A stretch of DNA of 26,076 bases from Bacteroidales bacterium (GTDB lineage: Bacteria; Bacteroidota; Bacteroidia; Bacteroidales; Bacteroidaceae), in the NCBI GenBank assembly GCA_004552155.1, contig SFPF01000012.1, forward strand, positions 1 through 26,076, written 5' to 3'. How positions within the stretch are numbered: position 1 is the first letter of the stretch; each line of letters opens with the position of its first letter. The notes under the pieces were generated by a model. The model was given only the letters and a program-made list of their open reading frames with translations, did no database searches and was not told the origin of the DNA. Positions 13,946 to 20,563 of this stretch are shown one piece after another. The translations under genes and the position numbers were made by a program.

Positions 13946-14748
13946 TTACATGGCCAAGGCCGACAGCGAGAACCCGTCCATCAGTCGCGAGCGGTCCACA
14001 TTGCCGCGAATGCCCCTCACACTGCCCTTCGCCGAGTATTGCCAGATGATAAATTTGCGACCGTCGTCAAGCGTCGGTTCGTCGGGGCGGTAGCGGGCTA
14101 TCATCCAATGGTAGTCCTTGAATGTGCCGCAGAGATACTTATTGTAAAAATTCTGGAACGTATAGAGTAGCGGTTTCTTGCCATAGTGTTTCGTCACCTC
14201 TGCAACAAACGCGTTGAGGTCTGCGATGAATTTGTCGTAACCCACGTTGCCGCGATGTTCGATGTCGATAATCGGCACGAGATCCTGCTCCTCGCGCCGC
14301 ACAGTGGAAGTGAGGTTTTCCAGTTGCGTCTTCCAGTCCACGTTAGGTCGGTAGAAATGGTAACTGCCCGCGCTCAGTCCCACTCGGCGCGCCTCGCGCA
14401 GGTTGTAGGCGTAGGTGTCGTCCACGAGCGCGGCGCCTTCCGTGGCTTTGATGTAGACATACGAGATTTTAGTTCCCGCCATCAGCGCGTCCCAGTCAAT
14501 CGCGTGTTCACCTTCGCTTCCGAGTGGTGGTCGAGGGCGAGGGCGCGTGTCGCCGCCTTTTCGCGCTTCGCTTTCTCCGGCTGCGCGTCTGGTTCAATGG
14601 CTGCATAGGCTGCCATGCCCTTCCCATCCTTTTCCTTCTTGCGCGCGGCGGCATCAATCGGAAAGGCGAGAGAGAGGACGAAACGCGAAAGCAAAAATCT
14701 CGAAAGCAAAAATCTCAAAGGAAACGAGTGGGTGTGGGAAAGTCGCAT
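13946..14748 (-). pseudogene. GH25 lysozyme-type muramidase, frameshifted near the catalytic N-terminus
   Basis: GH25 enzymes cleave the MurNAc-GlcNAc bond of peptidoglycan. Most of the catalytic barrel reads from 14482 down to 13946: ISYVYIKATEGAALVDDTYA, SAGSYHFYRPN, the catalytic D-x-E as PIIDIEHRGNVG, and FIIWQYSAKGSVRGIRGNVD. The N-terminal part reads in another frame from the ATG at 14748: a hydrophobic, signal-like stretch (residues 1-30) and a Lys/Ala-rich linker, ending in LDHHSEAKVNTRLTG. The frame of the C-terminal part extends upstream as EGEHAIDWDALMAGTK, so the break is near 14485-14530. The usual DVSxHxG motif with the first conserved aspartate cannot be found, so a small deletion is likely. 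A promoter at 14772-14779 supports the 14748 start. Confidence 0.8.
14686..14722. repeat. Short tandem repeat coding for the GH25 signal-like segment
   Basis: On the plus strand the unit gcgaaagcaaaaatctc is followed by gaaagcaaaaatctcaaag. On the minus strand it encodes FLLSRFLLSRF, the hydrophobic segment of the GH25 leader. The tail aaaatctcaaag is the same as in the interspersed Y repeats at 14945-14970, 16860-16887 and 17245-17271. Confidence 0.6.
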
Positions 14749-14771
14749 TGAATAATGATAAAATACGCCCG

Positions 14772-14779
14772 CAAAGTTA
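14772..14779 (-). promoter_or_regulatory. Bacteroidetes -7 element (TAACTTTG) for the GH25 gene
   Basis: On the minus strand TAACTTTG matches the consensus TAnnTTTG and lies about 23 bases upstream of the GH25 ATG at 14748. No clear -33 TTTG is visible. It supports a monocistronic GH25 transcript. Confidence 0.6.
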
Positions 14780-14863
14780 CAGAAAATTCGCTTTTTGCGC
14801 ACTCTGCGGAATGTTAAAGGTCGTTTAGACGGCAACCCAACTGCGCAGATAAAAGCAAATTAG

Positions 14864-14871
14864 TATTTTTG
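14864..14871 (+). promoter_or_regulatory. Possible -7 element (TATTTTTG) for the FAD-dependent dehydrogenase
   Basis: TATTTTTG fits TAnnTTTG in an AT-rich stretch 128 bases before the dehydrogenase ATG. No -33 motif is obvious. The long leader would contain the repeat at 14886-14992. Confidence 0.4.
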
Positions 14872-14885
14872 CAAAAAAATTATTT

Positions 14886-14992
14886 ACGAGTAAACAAGGA
14901 AATTTTCGTGCAAGCGAGAGCAGAGCCGAACTTGTTCGGGCTATGCCGAGTGCAGCCGAAAATCTCAAAGTAAACGTGTAGACAAGTAAACG
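14886..14992. repeat. Composite interspersed repeat (X-Y type) flanked by octanucleotide motifs
   Basis: Block X (aaattttcgtgcaagcgaga, from about 14900) and block Y (gccgagtgcagccgaaaatc plus tcaaag, 14945-14970) are bordered by ACGAGTAAACAAG (14886-14898) and GTAAACGTGTAGACAAGTAA (from 14970). X and Y recur at 16860-16910 in Y-X order and at 17226-17271. The repeat ends just before the dehydrogenase ATG. Confidence 0.7.
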
Positions 14993-14998
14993 TTCCCT

Positions 14999-16627
14999 AT
15001 GATCCAAACTGTATCCACCCGCGTCACGCCCGATGTGGCAGGAAGCGAAGAGCGGCTGAAAAAGTACGTTGCCGCATTGCTCAAGATTGACGCACGCACC
15101 ATAACCACCCTGCGCACGCGCCGCCGCAGCATAGATGCCCGTCAGCGCACCATATACATCAATCTTACGCTCGATGTATATATTAATGAAACGCCCCATG
15201 CGCCAGAGTTCGAGCCGGTGGCGTATGCCTCGGTAGCAGGCAAGCCCCAGGTCGTCGTGGTTGGTGCAGGGCCAGGCGGACTATTCGCTGCCTTGAGGCT
15301 TATAGAACTTGGGTTGCGCCCCGTAGTGGTAGAGCGCGGCAAGGACGTGCATGAGCGGCGCAAGGACATCGCTCTCATCTCCCGGTCGCACGTTGTCGAC
15401 CCCGAAAGCAATTACAGCTTCGGCGAGGGCGGGGCAGGGGCTTTTTCCGACGGCAAACTCTATACGCGCTCAAAGAAGCGGGGCAATGTGGAGAAAATCC
15501 TCCGCGTGTTCTGCCAGCATGGAGCGGCGACCAATATCCTCCAAGACGCGCACCCCCACATCGGCACCGACCGCCTGCCCCGCATCATTGAGGCCATGCG
15601 GCAGCGCATCATCGACTGCGGCGGTGAGGTGCATTTCCAAACTTGCGTTGAGCAACTCATCGTGGAGCAGGGCAAGGTGTGCGGCGTGCAGTGCCGCGAC
15701 GGCCGTGCCTTTGAAGGCGCGGTGATATTGGCTACGGGCCATTCCGCCCGCGATGTCTACCGCATGCTTAGCCGTACCCCATCCGCCCTCGAAGCCAAAG
15801 ACATAGCCGTCGGCGTGCGCCTGGAGCATCCCTCTCATCTCATCGACCAAATCTTTTATCACCAGAAGAGCGGGCGCGGCCGCTGGTTGCCCGCTGCCGA
15901 ATACAGCCTTGTAACGCAGGTGAACGGCCGTGGCGTATATAGTTTCTGCATGTGTCCCGGTGGTTTCGTGGTGCCTGCGGCGAGCGGCGCAGAGCAGGTA
16001 GTGGTGAACGGCATGAGTCCGTCGCACCGCTCCTCGGCGTGGAGCAATTCGGGCATGGTGGTAGAGACGCGTGTGGCTGACCTCGATGGCGAACTGCGTC
16101 CCTTCATGCAGGAAGCCTTTGCTGACGAAAGCTTTGCCGCCGCCCATCCTGCCTCAGAGTGGCGGGATGACAGTCCGTTGCGCATGCTCGTGTTTCAAGA
16201 AGCCTTGGAACGCGCCTGCTGGGTGCAGGCGGGTCGCCGCCAAACGGCGCCGGCGCAGCGCATGGCCGACTTTGTGAACCGCCGCCTCAGTGCCGACCTG
16301 CCTGCCACAAGCTATGCACCCGGTGCCATTGCCTCGCCCCTGCATTTCTGGATGCCCGCATTCATCACCTCGCGTCTGCGAGAGGGATTTTTGGACTTCG
16401 GCCGCCGCTATCACGGCTTTCTCACCGATGAGGCCCTGCTGCTCGGCGTAGAGACGCGTACCTCAGCGCCCGTCCGCATCGTGCGCGATGCCGCCACGCT
16501 GCAAAGCCCTGCTTTGCCGGGTCTGTTTCCCTGCGGCGAGGGTGCGGGCTATGCCGGCGGCATTGTGTCGGCTGCCATCGACGGCGAACGCTGCGCCGAA
16601 GCCGCTTTCCAATATTTGCAGGCATAA
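14999..16627 (+). CDS. NAD(P)/FAD-dependent dehydrogenase (COG2509-like)
   Basis: A 542-residue flavoprotein. An N-terminal alpha/beta domain (about residues 1-80, KKYVAALLKI and RRSIDARQRTIYINLTLDVY) precedes a Rossmann FAD-binding motif, VVVVGAGPGGLFAALRLIEL, with GAGPGG at 89-94. Conserved downstream blocks include NYSFGEGGAGAFSDGKLYTR, ILATGHSARDVYRML, YSFCMCPGGFVVPAASG and GLFPCGEGAGYAGGIVSAAI. These match the uncharacterised 'FAD-dependent dehydrogenase' family found across Bacteroidetes and Firmicutes. The substrate is unknown. The start at 14999 fits the family N-terminus. It stands alone, divergent from GH25. Confidence 0.92.
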   Translation: MIQTVSTRVTPDVAGSEERLKKYVAALLKIDARTITTLRTRRRSIDARQRTIYINLTLDVYINETPHAPEFEPVAYASVAGKPQVVVVGAGPGGLFAALRLIELGLRPVVVERGKDVHERRKDIALISRSHVVDPESNYSFGEGGAGAFSDGKLYTRSKKRGNVEKILRVFCQHGAATNILQDAHPHIGTDRLPRIIEAMRQRIIDCGGEVHFQTCVEQLIVEQGKVCGVQCRDGRAFEGAVILATGHSARDVYRMLSRTPSALEAKDIAVGVRLEHPSHLIDQIFYHQKSGRGRWLPAAEYSLVTQVNGRGVYSFCMCPGGFVVPAASGAEQVVVNGMSPSHRSSAWSNSGMVVETRVADLDGELRPFMQEAFADESFAAAHPASEWRDDSPLRMLVFQEALERACWVQAGRRQTAPAQRMADFVNRRLSADLPATSYAPGAIASPLHFWMPAFITSRLREGFLDFGRRYHGFLTDEALLLGVETRTSAPVRIVRDAATLQSPALPGLFPCGEGAGYAGGIVSAAIDGERCAEAAFQYLQA

Positions 16628-16719
16628 ACAACATAACAATGTGAAACAAACGGGGTAGAGGCATTTTTTTTCGGCCATGTCAAGTCGGCTTGTTTCGGAT
16701 GGTTACTTTCAAAATATTC

Positions 16720-16795
16720 GTCGTGGCGCGGGCATTCTTTTCACTTTCGCCGCTTTTTTATTGCGGCTCCGTTTTTAGGATGCCTGCGCCACGAC
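16720..16795. terminator. Long compound hairpin followed by T5, probable terminator
   Basis: The arms 16720-16735 and 16780-16795 are complementary at 15 of 16 bases (gtcgtggcgcgggcat). An inner stem pairs 16749-16753 with 16763-16767. Five T's follow at 16796-16800. It lies 93 bases after the dehydrogenase stop and may end that transcript; the A-run before the left arm would allow weak function on the other strand too. Confidence 0.55.
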
Positions 16796-16859
16796 TTTTT
16801 GAATTGTTTTGCTTTTTATTTTTCCCCTTTTTGATGTCAAACTAATAAGCGAGGCGCAA

Positions 16860-16910
16860 GCCGCCGAGCGCAGCCGAAAATCTCAAAGCAAATTTTCGTG
16901 CAAGCGAGCG
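16860..16910. repeat. Interspersed repeat, Y-X order
   Basis: Block Y (ccgagcgcagccgaaaatct plus caaag) is directly followed by block X (aaattttcgtgcaagcgagc). It is the same pair as at 14900-14970 but in the opposite order, which suggests that both derive from a longer tandem X-Y-X-Y array. Confidence 0.65.
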
Positions 16911-16941
16911 CATAGCCCGTTTCGAGCATTACTATCCCCAA

Positions 16942-17148
16942 GATAGTTTTCATTATCCGCAAGATAATTTTTCCGCTCATATAAGATAGTTTTTGTTACA
17001 AAGTTTGTAACATGTATTACAAACTTGCTAACATGCGTTACAAAGTTTGTAACATGTATTAGAAACTTTGTAACAAACTTTCTCTGCGCAGATAGTGAAA
17101 ACTATCACGGGCTTAGGAAAAATTTTCTTGCGGATAGCAAAAATTATC
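16942..17148. repeat. Nested dyad element with 42-bp direct repeats in the gap before coaX
   Basis: The arms 16942-16974 and 17116-17148 are inverted copies (28 of 33 matching, containing ttgcggata). Between them a 42-bp unit occurs twice (16995-17036 and 17037-17078); the first 22 bases (gttacaaagtttgtaacatg and on) are identical and are themselves palindromic. A short palindrome gatagtgaaaactatc lies at 17091-17106. There is no gene in 16628-17368; the rest of that gap holds the hairpin at 16720, two X/Y repeats and the coaX promoter. The function is unknown. Confidence 0.7.
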
Positions 17149-17225
17149 CGCCTTAAACTGCCGAGCGGGTAGGCAGGAAATCGAACGTTCTAAGGCAACC
17201 TGGCGATGAATAGTTATGAACGTTT

Positions 17226-17271
17226 GTGCAAGGCGAGAGCAGAGTGCCGAGCGTAGCCGAAAATCTCAAAG
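17226..17271. repeat. Interspersed repeat, X'-Y order
   Basis: A third copy: gtgcaaggcgagagcagag (a variant of X) followed by tgccgagcgtagccgaaaat and ctcaaag (Y). It ends about 60 bases before the coaX -7 element. Confidence 0.65.
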
Positions 17272-17332
17272 AAAAATGTCAAGAAAAAGGTGCATTTATA
17301 CCAAAAATTTTGGCGATATGACGCGCTTGCCG

Positions 17333-17340
17333 TAAATTTG
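17333..17340 (+). promoter_or_regulatory. Bacteroidetes -7 element (TAAATTTG) for coaX
   Basis: TAAATTTG matches TAnnTTTG and lies 49 bases before the preferred coaX ATG at 17390. A TTTG at 17319-17322 is too close to be the -33 element. The leader includes atataagata, loosely like the TTATAAGA of the two other leaders. Confidence 0.5.
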
Positions 17341-17389
17341 CAACGATTTTGGGCTTTTCATATAAGATATGTGCCCTGTTTCCCGCCCA

Positions 17390-18148
17390 ATGAACCTTAT
17401 CCTCGACATCGGTAACACGTTTATGAAGGCCGCGCTCTACGACGGGCGGCAGTGCTTGGAACGGCAGAAGTGGGATAGGCGAGACTTTGCGGCACTTAGG
17501 GGCTTTGCGCTCGGGTATCGGCCTGCGGCTTGTGCCTTCGCCACCGTTGGCACGGGTGCAGAGGAAGTGCGCGAGGCGTTGGCGGGCATCGTGGAAAGTC
17601 CGTTGGAAGTGACAGGGCTAACGCCCACGCCTTTGAGCATCGGCTACGAAACGCCCGCAAAGCTCGGGGCAGACCGCTTGGCAGCCGCCGTGGGAGCCGC
17701 CGCGCTGAAACCCGACTGTGAACTCATCGTAATCGATGCCGGCAGTTGCATGACGATTGACCGCGTGACGGCTGGCGGCCTTTACCTTGGCGGCAATATC
17801 TCTCCGGGATTGGAAATGAGGCTCAAAGCCATGCACACGCTTACAGCACGCCTGCCGCTCGTGGGCATAGACGGCGCAACGCCCCAATGGGGGCGCAACA
17901 CGGCGGAGGCCCTGCGCAGCGGTGCGCTCACCGGCATTAGGGGCGAGGCAGACAGTTATCTGCGCCGCTTTTTCGCCGAGCAGGCAGGCGGAAACGCCTA
18001 CGCTTTCCTCACGGGCGGCGATGCCTGCCACCTGGATACGCTTCCCTACGGCGGCCGCGCTATCATTGAGCCTCGGCTCGTGGAAATTGGGCTGGCGGAA
18101 ATATTGAGGTACAACGTTGCGCCGAACTTGGAACGCTCTTTCGGGTAA
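17390..18148 (+). CDS. coaX: Type III pantothenate kinase
   Basis: CoaX phosphorylates pantothenate with ATP in the first step of coenzyme A synthesis, and belongs to the ASKHA fold. The start at 17390 gives MNLILDIGNT, the standard N-terminus with phosphate-binding D6 and G8-N9-T10; an in-frame ATG at 17369 would add seven residues and is less likely. The GADR motif is at 93-96, and the second aspartate motif is IDAGSCMTIDRV with D116. GGNISPGLEMRLKAMHTLTA and ALRSGALTGI are also typical. Length is normal at 252 residues. It is followed by the outer membrane protein gene in the usual Bacteroidales order. Confidence 0.95.
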   Translation: MNLILDIGNTFMKAALYDGRQCLERQKWDRRDFAALRGFALGYRPAACAFATVGTGAEEVREALAGIVESPLEVTGLTPTPLSIGYETPAKLGADRLAAAVGAAALKPDCELIVIDAGSCMTIDRVTAGGLYLGGNISPGLEMRLKAMHTLTARLPLVGIDGATPQWGRNTAEALRSGALTGIRGEADSYLRRFFAEQAGGNAYAFLTGGDACHLDTLPYGGRAIIEPRLVEIGLAEILRYNVAPNLERSFG

Positions 18149-18268
18149 TCCGCGTTGGCAGAATTTGACAAAAACAGAAAATATGCGGTTCCGATAGTTT
18201 TTTTTCTAAATCGACCCACAGCTATTATACAAGCCCCATTCAGGGTATCATTTAATAACACAATATAC

Positions 18269-19591
18269 ATGATGCAGCATCTCAAAAAAAACTACATACT
18301 CCTCGCCCTCGCCTTGCTCTCGATAGCGGCGCAGGCGCAGACCAACGGCAGCAACTCGCCCTATTCGCGCTATGGCTTCGGCCTGCTCGGCGACGGCGCG
18401 GGGGCATTCAACAAAGGCATGTCGGGTTTGGCATACGGTATGCGCAACGGCAAGGAGCTGAATATGAAAAACCCCGCCTCGTATTCCTCCATCGACTCCC
18501 TGACCTTCCTCTTCGATTTTGGCGCATCGTTCCAAAATGGCAACTTCGAAAGCGGCGGGCAGAAACTTAATGCCAAGAATACCTCCGTGGACTATGTCAC
18601 GATGGGCTTCCGCGTGGCTCCGAAACTTGGCGTTGCCCTCGGCCTGCGCCCAATCAGCACGATTGGATATAAAACGGTGCATTACGGCGGATTTTCTTCG
18701 ATGGCAGGAGCTGGGGTTACACAAACCCAGACGTTCCAAGGCGATGGCGGTTTGCACGAAACCTTTGCTGGGGTGGGGTGGTCGCCTGCAAAGAATTTCT
18801 CAATCGGTGCAAACATCGGTTATCTTTGGGGCAATCTCTACCACACGGTGGCATCGGAATATAGCGACGCAACCATCAGTGCCACAAAGCAAATCTACGA
18901 CACGGAGATACGCACCTTCAAGGCGGATTTCGGTTTGCAGTACGAATGTGCGCTGAAAAAAGACAATGCGCTCACACTGGGCTTTACCTACGGTCTGGGG
19001 CACAACATCGCTTCCAATGCGTTTTATTACAAGCAAAATGTGCTTTCCAACGCTGTGGTAGGTACGCCCGACACGCTCGTGGCCCGCAAAGGCTACGACC
19101 TGCCGCACACGATTGGTGCCGGCGTGGCGTGGGGCTATAAAGGTCGTCTGCGCGTGGGTTTCGACTACACCATGAAGCTGTGGAGCAAGGCAAAGTCGCC
19201 CTGGCTCACGGCTGATGAGTATGGTCAGCAACACTATGTGTCGCAGACGGGTGCCTACGACGACCAGCAGATATTCACCGTAGGCGCGGAATACGTACCC
19301 GCCCCCGAGGGACTGAAAAAGCATAAGAGGATACGCTACCGCGCGGGCTTCTCTTACAGCACGCCCTACGCCAAAATCAACGGGCAGAAAGGACCGGCGG
19401 ACTACTGCGCCTCTGTGGGCGCGGCGTTCCCCATCATCAATACCCACAACAACCGCACCTTCCTCAACTTGGCGTTCCAATACGAGCACGCTCAGCCTAA
19501 ATCGCCCGGCATGATTAAGGAAAACTATCTGCGCGTCTCCATCGGCATCACCTTCAACGAGCGCTGGTTCATGAAATGGAAGGCAGAATAA
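18269..19591 (+). CDS. Conserved Bacteroidales outer membrane beta-barrel protein
   Basis: A 440-residue exported protein. From 18269 it starts MMQHLKKNYILLALALLSIA with cleavage likely after AQA (AQA-QTNGSNSPYSRYG). The mature protein begins SPYSRYGFGLLGDGAGAFNK, shared by a conserved Bacteroidales family encoded next to coaX. The body alternates aromatic beta strands with short turns (for example VGFDYTMKLWSKAKSP, KHKRIRYRAGFSYSTPY) and ends with LRVSIGITFNERWFMKWKAE, a barrel-like C-terminus. Its role is not established; an OmpP1/FadL-like or assembly role is speculation. A possible extension upstream to 18155 overlaps non-coding sequence and is rejected. LptC follows six bases later. Confidence 0.85.
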   Translation: MMQHLKKNYILLALALLSIAAQAQTNGSNSPYSRYGFGLLGDGAGAFNKGMSGLAYGMRNGKELNMKNPASYSSIDSLTFLFDFGASFQNGNFESGGQKLNAKNTSVDYVTMGFRVAPKLGVALGLRPISTIGYKTVHYGGFSSMAGAGVTQTQTFQGDGGLHETFAGVGWSPAKNFSIGANIGYLWGNLYHTVASEYSDATISATKQIYDTEIRTFKADFGLQYECALKKDNALTLGFTYGLGHNIASNAFYYKQNVLSNAVVGTPDTLVARKGYDLPHTIGAGVAWGYKGRLRVGFDYTMKLWSKAKSPWLTADEYGQQHYVSQTGAYDDQQIFTVGAEYVPAPEGLKKHKRIRYRAGFSYSTPYAKINGQKGPADYCASVGAAFPIINTHNNRTFLNLAFQYEHAQPKSPGMIKENYLRVSIGITFNERWFMKWKAE

Positions 19592-19597
19592 AAAGCA

Positions 19598-20434
19598 ATG
19601 ACGCTACCTACACAATATTATATATATATAGGTAAAACTCTTGGTTGCCACCATGCCCCGAAGGGCGTGGCGGCGACCTTTTTTCGTGCCGTGCGCGGCG
19701 CGTGGCTGGCAGTGCTGATTTGCCTCACGGCTGTGCTGCCCGGCGTGCTCGCCGGCTGCGGCTCGGAAGCCCCGCCGATGGGCGACGCCGTGCGCAACCG
19801 CGACTCCCTGCCCGTGATGGTCAGCTACGGCGTGAGCAAACTCATCTCCGACTCGGGCTTTATCAAGTACAAAGTCATCACGGAGGAGTGGCAAGTGTAC
19901 GACAAGACGAAGCCCGAACGCTGGGAGTTTCCCAAAGGGATTTTCCTCGAACGCTACGACCGCAAGTTCAAGGTGAACATGTATATCACCGCCGACACCG
20001 CCTACTTCTACGACCAACGCCTTTGGGAATTGCGCGGACACGTGGAGCTGATCGACAAAGAGGACGGCACGCAGCTCACCACCGAAGAACTCTATTGGGA
20101 CGTGCAGAGCGGCGAACTGAAAACAGACGTCTATTTCCACCTCATCAAGCCCGACCGCGACATTGAGGGCGACTTCCTCCGCGCCCTCGTTACCGACCAG
20201 CGCGTGCAAAGCTTCTACGTGAAGCGCAGCCGCGGCTTCGCGCCCATGGAAGAAGAGAGCGACCCCCTCGCCGCGCCCGCCGCACCAGCAGGTACCGCCT
20301 CCGAGGCCACGCCGACCGACACGCTCCCGCCGCTCCGCGAAAAGGCGCAGCCGCGCAGCAAGGAGCACCCTTCCGCCCCGCAGAAAGTGGAGGTGAAAAA
20401 CGCACTCTCTGCGCAGCAAAAGGCAAAAAAATAG
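19598..20434 (+). CDS. lptC: LptC-like LPS export lipoprotein with charged C-terminal extension
   Basis: LptC is the membrane-anchored bridge that passes lipopolysaccharide from LptBFG to LptA. A lipoprotein signal is visible, VRGAWLAVLICLTAVLPGVL ending in AGCGSE, so the Cys would be lipidated. The core has LptC features: GFIKYKVITEEWQVYDKTKP, FPKGIFLERYDRKFKVNMYI, ADTAYFYDQRLWELRGHVEL and LTTEELYWDVQSGELKTDVY. The ATG at 19598 leaves about 50 residues before the lipobox, which is too long; GTG codons at 19667 or 19691 give a normal signal length and are likely true starts. After YVKRSRGF a Pro/Ala/Lys-rich tail of about 60 residues is unusual for LptC. An AT dinucleotide run lies near 19617-19631. 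Confidence 0.8.
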   Translation: MTLPTQYYIYIGKTLGCHHAPKGVAATFFRAVRGAWLAVLICLTAVLPGVLAGCGSEAPPMGDAVRNRDSLPVMVSYGVSKLISDSGFIKYKVITEEWQVYDKTKPERWEFPKGIFLERYDRKFKVNMYITADTAYFYDQRLWELRGHVELIDKEDGTQLTTEELYWDVQSGELKTDVYFHLIKPDRDIEGDFLRALVTDQRVQSFYVKRSRGFAPMEEESDPLAAPAAPAGTASEATPTDTLPPLREKAQPRSKEHPSAPQKVEVKNALSAQQKAKK

Positions 20435-20465
20435 GCAGATAAAGCACATATTCCCTTTTTTTTGC

Positions 20466-20473
20466 TACCTTTG
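20466..20473 (+). promoter_or_regulatory. Bacteroidetes -7 element (TACCTTTG) for the PPIase gene
   Basis: TACCTTTG fits TAnnTTTG, 90 bases before the PPIase ATG. The leader holds a small palindrome, cctttccttataagaaaagg, at about 20488-20507, and shares TTTCCTTATAAGA with the purH leader. Confidence 0.55.
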
Positions 20474-20563
20474 CGCGTCATAATTGCCCTTTCCTTATAA
20501 GAAAAGGCGCATTTACCGATATTAATCGCATAAATAATACTCATAAAAATAACATCAAAACAA

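Noticed and set aside
16995..17078. Possible CRISPR-like array of 22-bp repeats
   Set aside because: Only two identical units occur, the intervening segments are related to the repeats rather than unique spacers, and there are no cas genes nearby.
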